A stretch of DNA of 64,000 bases, from assembly GCA_004802725.1 (NCBI GenBank), contig SGPM01000133.1, positions 1-64,000 of the forward strand. Reading direction: 5' to 3'. Below are positions 24,826 to 37,210 of the stretch, piece by piece (within the stretch, counting starts at the first letter, position 1; every line of letters begins with the position of its first letter). A model generated the notes under the pieces. The model saw only the letters and a program-made list of their open reading frames with translations, made no database searches and was not told the origin of the DNA. The stretch comes from Antrodiella citrinella (Eukaryota > Basidiomycota > Agaricomycetes > Polyporales > Steccherinaceae). The translations under genes and the position numbers were made by a program.

Positions 24826-27800
24826 CTACAGCCCAATACCTCCATGGGTCGCATGCATGTGGTCGTAAACCTCGTCTCCATCCGTGAACGTCGCCACACA
24901 CACCCAGCATATGTGCGTCTTGCACCGCGTGCATGTCATATGGTTGCACCCCGCACTTCTCTCGATCGGCGCCTTGCACACTGGACACTTCTTCACGTCG
25001 TGGTCCTTCGTCCACTCCTCGAACATCTTCATGTCCTCGCTCTCCGAGTATCGGCACGTCCCTTCATGGTGCTCCTTGTCGCAATCCGTGCAGATCCGCA
25101 CCAGGCACGACGGGCATCGCAGGATTGTACCCTTCGCTGCTTTCCGGTAGATCTGGTCGCAGTCGGGCGTAGGGCAGTGGTGGAACTCAGACGCATGTGC
25201 ATGGACGTACGCAAGGAAGGAAGAGTGGAAGATGGAGGCGACCTGGGACGAAGAGAGGACCCCTTTGGCCACGTCCAGTGAGATACGCTGCGTACAGCGT
25301 GCTTCGTCACCCAAGCAGGTGAGTGGGAAAACGCGAGTATCAACGGAAGCCATGATGTAGTCAGACAGGCAAGATCTACACCATGCATGACCGCATTCCA
25401 AGCTCACAGGCGAAGTCACTTCGTCTAAGCAGACAGGACAAGCCCGCTCGACTAGCTTCCTCTCGCTTGGATGCCGCCGCTGAGCACTTGAGATAGCGAG
25501 ACGAGCGACCGCAAACGCGTCCTCATTACCGTGGACTGTCAGAGTTTTGTTCTTGAGGTTGATCTTGATATTTTCAGCGCCGAGCTCTTCCTGAAGCTTG
25601 GCTAGATCAGCACTCATGAAGAGTCCCACGACCCTCCCGACAAGCGAAAACACTTTGTACGGCCTCGAGCGCATTTCCTCGACCTTCTGCATGATGGCGC
25701 GTCGAGTCTTCACTCTCCATCCAACGGGACCGAATAGAGACAGTCTTCGGCGGAGAACGTCCCTGTTAATGAGGACACCTCGGGTACCCTGAAGTTCGTT
25801 CAAGAATGCAAGTCCTCCCCAAGAGGTAAAGAATGGATCCCAGACGGCACTTCCATCCTGTACGACCAGGTCACCCTTCAGAAGGAGCTCGAATGAATGT
25901 TTGAGTCTCCCCAATACTGTGAGATCCTCGGCGACCAGCTTGACTTTGACAAGCGGAATGCCTAATCTTCGCCTGTCCATGATGATCACGTTGCACCTCT
26001 GCTGGTTCATCGTGGCGCAGTAACGTAGGTATCTGATGTCAAACATCAATGCGTCGAACACGTTCGCAGGAAGGCTATACAGCGAGGTCCTTTGTAGGTG
26101 AGCAGAAAGTCTTGTGAAGCCGATGAACCTTTGAGTCCTGAAGTGCATCTCCTCGCAGACTCTTTCCGCTGTTCTCGGGTTGCCAAAGTGCGCCCAAGCG
26201 CGAACAATGCCTCTGGGATAAGGGGGAGGAAGAACGTCCAACGTTTCCAGGTCGCCAAAAGACTCGAGCTTATCATAAAGCTTCTCCAAAGCCGTCTCTA
26301 AGCGTCTGTAGTTGTAGTCACCGAGCATGACACCTTCCGGCTCGCCAAATTTCTCGACATCCGAACACTGGGCGTTGGGATCGAGGCCCTGGAAGCGGAC
26401 GTTGACGGGACCCAGATTTGGCAAGCCTTCGTAAATCTCGCCGTACATGGCTGCTTCGAATGCTAACGCAATGGCAGCGTTGGCCTGCTCGTGGTTTGTG
26501 TAACCCGCGTACGCGATCTTGCTTGGTGAAGGGAACTCCAGGCAAACATCCCCATCTTGAACGATAGCCTTTCCCGGCGACGTCGAGACGAGTTGAACGT
26601 CCATACGCCCACCTAGAACATCTGATCCATCCAAAGCTGCAACGGCAGAACCAGCATCGACATGATTGGTGAAATTGGCTTTGACCCTCATGGTCTTGTC
26701 TGCCTTCTGATCTGGTATTTGGACAGTAACTTCACCAAATTGCAGTAGGACCTTCTTGACGGCATCAACAGTCACGGTTGCAGGTATTCCTTTCATCGTT
26801 ATCTGCCGCGATTCGAACCCGGTCTGGAGCAATTGCACTTCAAATCCAGGACCGAAGGTAACTCGAATGGCGTCGATGACAGTGACAGTGACTGGACGAG
26901 GCTGCTGCTGAGGTGACGTCGATGAAGCCTGCTGAAAAATGTGAGGAGCTAATAGGACACAATAACGGTGTGACTCACAGGTTCCAAACCGAGTCCAGGA
27001 GGCACCGACGGAATAATTGTATCCAACTTGCCAAGATCTACGGATGACGACCTGACTGCTGAATTATGCAGCTTGTCCACTAGACGATCAAGATCTGAGT
27101 GCGACTTAGTCTGCGTCGTGAAGACAAAGAAGGGTCGATCAGTCATACGCTTGAATATTCAATATCAAAAATACCCACTTGCTTCCTTCGTTTGTTGTGC
27201 TGCACCTTCTTGCCGGAATCTTTCCGCATTTGCTCGTCAGAGCCCTGGTTATCCTGGTCCAAGAACATGTGAGATGAGGACTGAAAAAGTACTATAGTGG
27301 TCTTTACTTACGCTACCGGTGGTCGTGTCATCGGAACGGCGGGTAGGCCCCTCTGGAGGCACCGGAGAAGACTTGCCAGAAGTTGAGGCAGACACAACAG
27401 ACTCCTCAGAAGTCTACATGTCCAGTGAGCATGTACTAAGAAGATAAAGCGGGTTTGAACTCACTGTTTTCATTAGCTTCTTCCTTGGTCGTGACTTTGT
27501 GCGTGAGTCATTTAGGCCTGAAGCATCTTCAGTAGGAAGTCGCTCCACGTTACTTGTCTCGGCAGAGTAAAGGGAGGTCGTCGAGGATGTTTCTGATGAT
27601 TGCAGCTGGACTTCGGTTGTGGTATGATTCTCCTTTGCCTCTTCGGCAGACGCATCATGAGAGAGGTCATCCTGGAATCGCTTGAATCGACAGCGTTTCA
27701 AATGACACTTTTCAATCCCGTCGGGGCATAATGCTTCACGATCATAATACTAGGTGTCACACGGTCATAATTCAGCATATGCGATGACACTCATTTCTGG

Positions 27801-30800
27801 TGGCCTCACCTCATACCAAAGTCTTCTTGGAACATGCTTGCGATGACAAAAGTCACCATGGAAACAAAATCCATGGAGATGGTTGCGACATATCCTGTCA
27901 AGTTGTTCCTCCTGTATGTTGATTGTCAGCCGTCAGAACACTACCGCGAGTTCTTGCTCATACCGTCAAGTCTCTCTTCTTCGGAGGCATGGCCGTCGTC
28001 GAAGTCCCTGGTCGACCTGGAACGAGGCTATCAGGCTTGTCTGCAACAATTGAGACTGGTTTGAGAGGCAGTGTGATCGCTGGAATACAATTGTCCGACT
28101 GTGGCGCTAGCGACGCTTTGTTTATCACAGGGTCTCCCTTCGACGCGACATTGGCGGACGTTGAGTCAGAGGACTTCACGTGCGGGTATCTGCAGAATAT
28201 TCGTTCACATCGATTCTGCAGATCATCTATGCACACCTGATCACGTTGACAAGTTAAAAACACGAGTCGCAGTAAAATATAATGGACTTCGGACGCACCG
28301 ATCTGCCAGTTTGTATGGGCGTACAATTTGATACGATAGGTTCCCCAACCTCGGAGCCACTGGTCTTGCTATCGCACTGTGTCGCAGATGAACCCTAAGC
28401 AAACAAGACAGATGAATTCTCGCTCAAGCTGTCAAATAGATAGGCTATAACCCACCCTCGACATTTCCGTTTGATCCTTGACTTTAGGCGACGTGCTACC
28501 TCGTGCAGGAGGTTGCACAGGTACACTTGCTTTGACTTCAGCGGGCGCAATTACCTTGTCAACGGTTGAGACTTTCTGCGGCGAGACCTTCGACGCGCCT
28601 TCAGTAATATTCGCGGCCTTCGTCTGTTTCTTGCCTTCTCCAGATACTTTCGCGGTCGCTGGCGAGGATGATACATCGACTTTGACAACAACCTTCACGG
28701 TAGCATCAAGATCCTTCCCGTCCTTCGACCGGGCCTTGCCTTTGTCAGACGACGAAGCTTTGGGGATCGCTGATGGGGAAGAGGCAACGGCTTTGATAGC
28801 AATGTCAGTCGTCTGCGGAGCCTTCACGTCAGGAGTCTTCTTAGCGGCCTTCGATTGACTCTTGCCTTTGTCGGACGAAGCTTTAGTGGGCGCGGGTGAA
28901 GGAGCCGTAGCCGAGGAAACAGACGGGGTCGTCGGAGTCGGCGTCCTCGCTGTAGGTTCGACTTTCTTGGCTTTCGACTGGGTCTTGCCTTTGGTCTCGG
29001 GCGCTTCAGAAGAATCGTCTTTGATAAGTGTTTGCGGCGCAGCCTTAGAAGCTTTGATAGTCGGCGAAATGGCGTCTTTACCACCCGAGGAAGTCACGGT
29101 GGTCGTCTCGGCAGGTGTGGGTGCAAGTGAGACATCTGCTTTGGCAACAGGTATACTCTTCTGCGACTGAACCTTTGCCGGAAGACTCTTTCCAGTGTCC
29201 GATCGAGCCTTGCCTGGAGCCTTCGTCGTCGATGGAGAGGGAGTATCTCTCTTAGCGACAGCCTTCGCCTCAGCACCGACGCTCTTGCCAGTGCTCACTT
29301 GTGCCTTGCCTGAAGCTTTGGCTGCCGACGCAACTGGAGGAAGGACATCCGCTTTGCTGACAGGTGAACCCTTCTGCGGTGGCGTCTTCTTCCCGGCCTT
29401 GCCTTTGTCAGTCGGCGAAACTTTGGCAACTGACGGAAGTGAAGCGGTCACGTCTGTTTTCGCAACAGACGGGGCCTTCTGCGGCTGTACCTGTGAGATC
29501 ACTTCGACGCGCTTCTCGACCTTCGGCTGCGTCTTGCCCTTGTTTGTAGAGGGTGTTTTGACCGTCGAGACACTTGCTGTGGCGGTAGCCGACTGGGCCT
29601 TCGCGGTAAGGTCGACTTTCTTCTCAGCCTTCGACTGGACTGTGCCTGCGCCTTTTGAGGAAGCCTTACCTGGACTAGTCACAGGTGAAGGAACGGTCGC
29701 AGGAACGGTCGCAGGAGTACTCGTCGGAGAAGGAGCGGTCACAGGAGTGACTGCAGAAGGCGCGATTACAGCAGGGATAGTCGCAGATGGAGGAACGACC
29801 ACAGACGGAACTGGTTCAACAGGTGTGATCTGATACATTACAATGGGAGCAGGCTCTGCTTTCTTGGCCATCGCCTGGGTCTCGCAGTCGCTCGACGAAA
29901 CCGTAGCGGCCTCCACAGGAGGCGAGGGCGGAACAAGCGTCTCCGTAGTCGGGAGGTGGGGGAGCGCGACGCAGGANGCGGGTATGGACGTCGGAACTTC
30001 CTCAGCTGTCGCAACTGTTGCCTCCACAGTTGAGCAAGCGGGTGGAGCCAGTATCGTATTCCCTTGAGCAATAGATCCAGATATGGGTGCTGGCGGCCCG
30101 ACCACAAGATCGTCTATCTGAGGGGTTGATACAGGTGCAACGGCCACAGAGGAAGGATCGTCGACCACATAGGGCTGAGGATTCTCGATGGATTCTATTC
30201 CTGTCGCTGGGGAGTACCTCAGGGTGGGAGGAGACTCCTGTTGAGCAACAGTCTGGAGGAATGCAAGCTGCGCATCGACAGAGACCGAGGAAAGTGGTGC
30301 AGGAGATGAGTGTTGGATGGCGGGTGATGTTTTGCCTATAGCTGGGTCCACGACCGGAACACGCCGTGACAAGGAAGAAGGAAAACGAATTTGTTGAGGA
30401 AACGGAGACAGAGTGGACAATGTTGAAGTGTGAATAGGCGCATTTCCATCCAACGTACGGGACGTCTGAGGAAGCGCAGATGGTGGAGTCAAGACGTTAT
30501 GCGAATGAAAGGCATACGAATCTCGGTTCAATGAAACGGGCATCTGAGGGGGAGCAGATAATTTGACTAAAGAAGATACATTTTGCAGGACGGCCGTGTG
30601 GGGTAGAGCCTTCGAAGAGCAGTGCACTACGTTCGACGAGAGCGTTACTGAGGGTTGACCCAAGTGAGACGACCCGACGGGTCCAAAGCCTGAAGACGGA
30701 ACCGAAGCAGGAGTACGCATCAGCGAGCGTTGGATCTCGGGGGAAATACCATCAGCGGAGAAAGCAGGACCCAGAGAATGAGAGTGATTTTGAGGAGCTC

Positions 30801-31872
30801 GCCAAGAATCAGGCTCTGTCTCTTTGTATCGGGGCGGTAATTGGTACGGTGCTTGGCGGGATGACACGGGGCGGTATGACGACTGTTGCATAGGAGCAGC
30901 AGCGCGAGTAGCTGCGTCCCGCAGAGAGGGATGCATGCCCCGTACAGCTTCGTCCGTCGCGAACTCTGATCTGCGATCCGTTGGAGCGGTGCTCGTCTTC
31001 GGCACATCGGGATTATACAAGGGGCCAATGTGAGCCAATCCACATGTCCCATGGTGCCTGCTGCTGCATATACCAGTGCGTCTGAAGTCCCAACATATAC
31101 CGGCAGGATTCGGTCCCCTCTGGTTAGTTTTAGGTGTGGACAAAGTATCATGGGTCGGAAACTCGTTTCTCATCGAGTTTTGACGAGACTCTGGATGAGG
31201 AATGCTTGAGGGCCTCCGCCATGATTCATTCTGTGAGCAGTGCATGTCATATCAGCGCTTATGTATCCCAGTAAGCCAGATGATAGCTACTCACGTTGTA
31301 GAGTGACTGGTTCAATGGGAGGGAGGGGCGATTCATCCGATTTGTATTCTGAGGGTGACGCACTTCGTAACGCACTTCGACCAAAGCCTGAAAAGCAAAC
31401 CAGATCGGTTATTGTGCGATATATGCACGAGAAACGAACTCACCTCTGCATTCGCCGGTCCCAGCTCCTGTGCACTGGGATGGGGGTAATTTGGAGCCAT
31501 AACTCCGTTGTTCTCCCCTTTAAACTGCGGAAACTGGTTTCTCGCCATGGGTGCAGACTCGAATTGGCCAGGGATGACGTGAGTAGGTTGAGGATAATGA
31601 AAGTACGTAGGAGGCGTAGGGTGATAATGGGTTACATTGTGTTGCTGCGCTGGCGACTCTACGGGTGCGTTCTGGCCAAATTGGACCTGTGGCCGTGGAG
31701 GAGCGGAGTATGTGTTCCATTGGGCGTTCGTCACGCAAGTTTGGCCTGCCGGAGCGATCGAGTTGTACGGGACCAATGTACGAGGGTCACGTTCATACGG
31801 CGGCGGCGGGAAATGGCCCATGCTCGAGGCGTGAGGGCCATTGAAACGTCTATGCTCAGCTGCGATGGACAT
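24826..31872 (-). CDS. Giant C3H1 / RBR ubiquitin ligase
   Basis: Eleven exons (31444-31872, 31295-31387, 28456-31230, 28335-28394, 27964-28236, 27810-27911, 27465-27749, 27312-27413, 27179-27280, 26979-27110, 24826-26931) join to 2,152 residues, and every intron is phase 0. Order of parts: a disordered start; a first C3H1 finger near 220-240 (CWDFRRTGIC...C...H); about 850 disordered residues with a Lys/Ser/Ala-rich repeat; C3H1 fingers near 1121-1137 (CIDDLQNRCERIFCRYPH) and 1218-1236 (CRNHLHGFCFHGDFCHRKH), with a degenerate fourth after them; an RRM-like fold (ITMKGIPATVTVDAVKKVLL); a helical region; then RING1 (CPVCLDEV...CGHAWCRSC), IBR (CPTPDC...CTDCDKEHHEGTC) and RING2 (CPVCKAPIERSAGCNHMTC). 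In RBR ligases a RING2 Cys carries ubiquitin as a thioester. The CCCH fingers and RRM suggest RNA-linked targeting, which is inference. One base, 29977, is N. Confidence 0.9.
28500..29800 (-). repeat. Degenerate Lys/Ser/Pro repeats in the RBR gene
   Basis: Within the big third exon, roughly 40-residue units recur, each centred on a basic core: NKGKTQPK, DKGKAGKK, SGKAQVSTGKS, PGKARSDTGKS, TKGKTQSKAKK, DKGKSQSKAAKK, DKGKARSKDGKD, EGKKQTKAAN. Between cores the sequence is Pro/Ser/Thr/Ala/Val-rich with recurring VAKADV and PSTTKA-like words. I count at least eight units by eye. The codon bias also leaves long open frames on the antisense strand, which I treat as by-products. Confidence 0.7.
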
Positions 31873-32403
31873 TTGTGGAGGGTTCGAGGCGATATGTGCG
31901 AAAGGACGGGATGTTGAAATCTTGTGGTCTAGAGAGTGTGTAAGAGGAGAAAGGGAGAAGAGAGGAATATACGATGAATCAGATTGCGGGCTTGCATATG
32001 AGAACTTACTCACTGTGGCGTGTATTTGGGTTTGACGGCCTCCTGCTAGCCTACTAATATCTCGACTTCTACAGGCGGTCTCCTTCCTCGTGTGATACTC
32101 TGCGGATTCCTCTGCTTCAATTGAAACGAGAATTCACGGAAAACCTGATGATGGTCGAGAGCAGAACGGACGTTCCAAGTCCCCAAGTCAGGATGGTGAG
32201 AGTTTGAGGAAGGAAGGTTACGGATGTAAGCTGGCCTGTATTGTAGCATGACCGGCGCCGAGCGAGCTCTCCCACGGCGCCTTCCGGCCACCAGCTCATG
32301 TCTTCTACGGAATAAAAGCTCAGCGCTCAGGGCGTACTACTTTGAATCACGAACTCAAAGTAGTCAGAGATATATAACGCTATAAACAAGTCTACTGAGA
32401 ATC
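31873..32403. other. RBR upstream region and ORT1 3' region
   Basis: 531 bp between the RBR start and the carrier stop. The RBR frame stays open to 32,013 upstream of the chosen ATG, so a longer start is possible, but MSIAAEHRRFNG follows the best-placed ATG. No other gene seen. Confidence 0.4.
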
Positions 32404-33607
32404 CTATGCAAAGTAACTGCTCAGTCTGTCGTAGATAATGAATATCAGAGCGCTGCTAGGCACTGCTCTCGCAACTGTAATCCCGCAACCGGCATACAAC
32501 CCTCTCAATCCTTGGGCCCTATACATCGCCCTGAAAGTCCCAGCAAACGTCGCACCAGGTTCTCCCGCCGCACGAGGCCTCAACTCCGCCTCAGTCTGCA
32601 TGGCACTCTTCACAGTGTCGGCAGGGAATAACGCAAGGTTGTACGACACACCGGCACAGGCGCCGCTGACAGCCGACTCCCAGACCTTCAACTCGGGTTT
32701 TGGTTCTCCATGCTTCGCAGATGCATGCCGACGGGCGAGCAGCAAACGAGCGACGGCTTCTTTGGAGCAAAACCACGCTGCGCCACCGCCGGTCTCGCGA
32801 ATGAGTGTGCCGATGTGGCCTAGCCAGAGGCCACGGAATCCTGTGGTTCGGACGACGGATGTGAGGACGGATATGGGCCCGGGCAGTTTTTGAAACGATG
32901 ATGGTGATGTAAACGTAGCGGCAACGGGTCCTGCAGTGGTCGTCCCAAGGGCCAGAGCAGGAGTCATTAGCATTTGGACTTGCATTTTACATTTGACAAG
33001 CTCAATGGGTGTTCTGTTGCCGTAAGATGAGTAACGTCTCCTTCTTGTCTTGTAGATGGGCATACGTACAAGAAGAAGCTCGTTATGGCACCTGCACCTG
33101 CCGCCGCTACGGCAAGTTGCCCGAGAGACAATTCCCGCGACAGTGGAATACCACCGACCCATCGCAACGCGTTTTGTAGTTCATTATACGATAGAAAGAG
33201 TGCCGCATTTTCGGTCATGGCCCCGACAATAGGTGCTGGTAGGCCCTGCGTAAAACCAGTCAGTGAGTCACGACAATTCGACCTGACAAAAGACAGCAGT
33301 GGCGCACTCTATACAATCCTCGAATACCCTCTTTCTTCCACGTCTGCTTTAAACAATCTATAGGCCCACTAAATCGTGCTGTCGCATCCAACACTTGTGA
33401 CTGCAACCGGACCTTCGTGAGGTCGAACGGATGTTCAAAAACTTTAGCCGTCATTCCCGCCACCTGTCCCGCACACTCAGTTCAAATTCAAATCCGACAA
33501 ACAAGAACCTAAGATGGACTCACACTACCAAAAGCTATGTCTTTTGCGGCTCGTATAGTCACGGACGTCGAGGGCCCTGCGGCGAGTGCATCTGGTGGAG
33601 CCTCCAT
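32404..33607 (-). CDS. Mitochondrial ornithine carrier (Ort1/Arg11 type)
   Basis: This SLC25 protein of the mitochondrial inner membrane probably exports ornithine, or basic amino acids, for arginine synthesis. Four exons (33524-33607, 33308-33463, 33070-33245, 32404-33013) give 341 residues. All three carrier repeats are visible through their signature: HPFDLTKVRLQSQ, TPIELVKCKMQVQ and FPADTVKSAMQTE. Other matches to the Ort1/Arg13 type are FGSVAGMTAKVFEHPFDL, WESAVSGACAGVSYN and RGLYAGCGITVARAVPSSA. Each repeat should supply two membrane helices. The start MEAPPDALAAGPST has no separate targeting peptide, as usual for carriers. Substrate is inferred from family resemblance; the SLC25 call itself is secure. 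Confidence 0.92.
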
Positions 33608-34183
33608 CTCGTCTAGAGAAAACGGTTCAAGGGAAACTTTGGGGCTGCTAGCACATTGTCAATGTTTTATAAGAATTTTATAAGAAGATGCAGAACAGCC
33701 TTGTGTCCAGGCCGAGGCTGCCTGGAGGTGTTGCTGGTAATTAGGGAAGTCAAGAGCGAATCTCGAGCGAATCGCAAAATCCGAGGCGGTTATTTAGCGC
33801 GGCCCTGAAGCGCCGTGGAACGCTGCAGAGTCTGAGGACAGTGAGGAGCACAACGACTTCGCCGTTGATTGTGATAAGCTCTCAACACCGTTCGATTCAA
33901 AAGCAGGAAAGACTGTGTAGGTACAACAAGATATACATAGCACCGAAATAACTATTTGTGAAGTCTACTGTACTGGAAGTACGAATCCACAACCTATAAA
34001 TTCAGCAACAAAAGTCCAACATAAAATCCCAGAATGAAAAACGCGGTGCAAGAAAGTCCAAATAAACTGAGCGACATTAAACCAAGATATCGTCCTAGGC
34101 AAGGTATAGAGCGAATGTGAAAACATCAGCAGGGTCGTGACGACATGAAGGGTCAGAAAAGGTCCATGAAAGTCAACCAATGT
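33608..34183. other. ORT1 upstream region and GH16 3' region
   Basis: 576 bp without an ORF of interest. It includes the TATA-like tandem listed separately. Confidence 0.4.
33666..33690 (-). promoter_or_regulatory. Tandem TATA-like element upstream of ORT1
   Basis: About 60-80 bp upstream of the ORT1 ATG the sequence holds two adjacent copies of TTTTATAAGAA. Either copy, read on the minus strand, gives TTATAAAA, close to a TATA box. Function is inferred from sequence and distance only. Confidence 0.35.
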
Positions 34184-35630
34184 CTACAGAATCGTCAAAG
34201 TGTACAGCACAGCAGCTGCGCCAGAAACGAGGACGAGGAGGTTGCCAATAAACAGGGGGCTCTCCACCGTCGCGCCCGATGCGGTGTTCTGCTTGACAGG
34301 CGTTGGGCTTCCGGTCGGAGTGACGGTCGAAGTGATAGTCGTATCGCCGTTTGTTCCGGCGTCGCCGGGTGCTGCAGTAGGGCTTGGAACGGGTGGACCA
34401 GTGCTATAAGCACGGACATAGTTGACCTCGAAGTACGCGTCGGCATAGTTGGAACCGTTTCCAACAACTGTGTCGTTGTAGCATAGGCCAGTAGGACCCT
34501 GGGTGCCACACGAAGGACGGTAGATGCTCTCGACGCCGGCCCTGAAGATTGGTGTCAGCACGCCCGATGGTATGATGTAACCTAGTCTTACCAGTCACCG
34601 CAAAGGGTAATGTCGAATACCAACTGTTGCGCCGTGAAGAACTCGGTGATGTTACACGATGCTCCAGAGGGGTAGCTGGCGGTCGGAGGACCCCATGTGG
34701 TGATATCCATGGTAGATGTGTTCGTTCCGGGCTGCAAGTTGGAGGGAACATCGGGCCTCTATAGAACTGTGTCAGGTGCATTGCGCATGACTATGGGAAA
34801 GAAGAACTCACACTCCAGTACCATATGCTACGACAGAGTTCGAATTGTAGTCAGCACCACGCGTGATAGAAGCCAAGGAGCGGGGTGCTCACAAGATCCC
34901 AGACGTGTCAAACTGCGTAGCCCAAACACCTCCACCCGCGGCGGCGAAACCTGGCCCATAGCTATTTGGAGCCGTTTCGCCGACGGTGCATCCAGTTCCG
35001 GTCCCACAGTCCAAGTTCAAGTTCTTGCCCTTTTGATCAGGGGGAGCCGGATGTAAGCAGCCCGTGGTTGTGTGAAGGGCCATTTGGTTCGTCTGCATCA
35101 GGTTGATGGCCTCGACAATGTCGATCTCGCCATCGTTTGGCCAGAGAGGACCCTTGGTCCAAAAGGCAGGCCATACAGAGCATCCGAATGGCATGTGGAC
35201 CATGTCAACAATCCAGAGACTGCCGACATCGTAGAAATCGGTGGATTCAATTCGGATCTACAAGTGGTCAGGTCGATGTATACATGTTTATACACGAGAA
35301 CATACGCACTGAGTTGCGATTCTCGCCCACTGTTATAGTGCTAGTATTGTCGACCTTCATGACAGCCCTTCCAGCATCGTTGATGTATGCCAGTTGTGTA
35401 GCTGTCGCTTCCGTCTGGTTCAACCACCAGACATTACCTGCAGGACGCGACAGTTCAGATATTGCGCGTGTCCAAAAAGTCAACCACGCACCTAGGGTCA
35501 AATTATCCCAGCTGCCGTAGAAGTTCCATCCATTGAAGAAGTTCTGCCCAGAATAGTCTCTAACCAAGTCGAAGCCCAAGGCAGATGAAATGGATGAGGC
35601 GAGCAGAAGGGTCGCAATGCAACGATACAT
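34184..35630 (-). CDS. GH16 glucanase/transglycosylase-like, GPI-anchored
   Basis: Secreted beta-glucan-active enzyme, probably cell-wall bound. Six exons (35492-35630, 35310-35437, 34893-35257, 34812-34827, 34592-34758, 34184-34541) give 390 residues. A signal peptide opens the protein (MYRCIATLLLASSISSALG). The GH16 catalytic motif is complete: NDGEIDIVE, with Glu133 as likely nucleophile, Asp135 and Glu138 as acid/base. SVWPAFWTKGPLWP upstream and LFIWYW-type strands downstream are typical of fungal GH16. The C-terminus has a Thr/Pro/Ser linker, a small-residue site (ASGA) and a hydrophobic end (LLVLVSGAAAVLYTLTIL), which together suggest a GPI signal. One exon is only 16 nt. Several N-linked sites (NLT, NQT, NTS, NIT, NDT, NGS) fit secretion. 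Confidence 0.92.
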
Positions 35631-37210
35631 AATGAGCGTGAGGTCGAAGCCTTGCGGCTCGCACAAGCAAGTACTGTGGCGTCTAGAGGAACCTGGTGGG
35701 AGTGCAGTTGAAGCTTGGGATGGCTAGCAGGATGAGGGCGCGAATGATATATGCGGCGTAAACAGACCGTGTAGCAACCGCAACGGCTAGTAACGGGCAA
35801 GTTAGGTCAAAAAATCTAACCTTTGGATATCTGAGATGGTGGCGACGGGCAAGAGGTAAAAGTCTGCTCGGAGTTTGCATGGCTGTAATATTGCAAAAAC
35901 CCGGGCTCCCATCTCCATGCAGCGTGCAGTCCGATTTCTGTATACGGCCTACCAACCCCGCGGATTAAGCCCGGGGTGACCTCGTGCTTGATGAGAATGT
36001 CGACGCGCCCAGAGCTAGACGCGTCCCTGCAACATGGGATTTGACGCTTGCATGGTTGCAGTTCCGAGAAACCTGAAGTATACCCACAGAGCCGTTCATC
36101 AGGAGTCGGGACCCCCAGTCAACGCACCGTTCGCTAACGTTCGTCACAGAGCGCGTTGAGTCGAGCACAGAAAAGTCGATGCTATCCCCCGCAGAATGAT
36201 GTTCAGATGCAAAAATGCCGAAGTCCCAAACAAGGAAGTCCTTGATGAGGCGACTGGGGCAGAGGGTGTGAACCGTGATCCTATGTAAGCCAGAGTCCTA
36301 GTTAACCGTGGATAAAACGATGTTATGTTCAAGGTTCCGATGGCGGAAAGGAGCGCGTGGAATGAGTTTGAGTGAGAAGATCAGGAAGCTTTCAAGCGGC
36401 AGGAGAATTTGGTCCCCCTAGGTTTTGTACTCACGGCGTAACATTCGCCGTGCAGACACCTTGGAATGGCACCCCTTAGCATTCGTTCACTGTACACATG
36501 ATGCATGCTCACCTCGACGATTGTCACGGGCATACTGTGCTCCACGAAATTGTGCATATATGCCAAATTAGCCATGATCTTCGTATGCGTGTCGCACAAA
36601 GGTGCGCGTCACAGTGGTCGCGGTTGACCCACGGGATCCTCAAGAACTGGACAAACGCGTGTCGACGATGTTTCCGGCGGTGAAGAGACTCTTTGCAGCG
36701 AGATAAAGTGCACGGTAGAAGGAATGAGAGAGCTGCTCATCGGTCGGGGCTGCTGCGCATGTTAACCCTAACCTCAGAATATACATATCTTGACATTCTC
36801 ACGTACCGTCTTTTTGTCATCCGAGCCCATATATCATACAGTACGTCCCAGAAGATGGAAATATGTGGATCACTGCTGTCTACATCACAACCACTGGTCT
36901 GAGGCACAGCAGCTCAGGTCGTGCAGACAACGATAAGGCAGTGATATCTGCTTGCGGTTCCTAATGCACAAAGTACGTCGGACTCCCAGATCATGACCTT
37001 GAAAGCTTGAACGTTGATACTGTACTTCATACTGGTAACTTACGGTGAGTTGGGTGCAGTGGGGTGTTCAGGGTACTACCTATCCCAAATGAGACCCCAG
37101 GGACGGCTATCAAGAAACCCCAAAGATTTCGGCAGCGACCGGATGGAAATTAGCCAGCAGAGCTCAACATATTGCACAACGACCGCGTTCTCTTCCACAA
37201 CATCATCACC
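35631..37210. other. 1.6-kb stretch without a recognisable gene
   Basis: It includes the GH16 upstream region and, at its right end, the leader of the ATP synthase subunit gene. Open frames are short and unlike protein. No repeats or RNA genes recognised. Confidence 0.45.

Noticed and set aside
26805..26825. tRNA B-box-like sequence (GGGTTCGAATCGCG on the minus strand)
   Set aside because: It is inside the RBR coding exon and has no matching A box or cloverleaf partner stems.
28478..29833. Plus-strand frames of 126, 102 and 212 codons
   Set aside because: They lie antisense to the RBR ligase exon. The Lys/Ser/Pro-rich sense codons produce open Ala/Val/Thr-rich antisense frames without any family signature.
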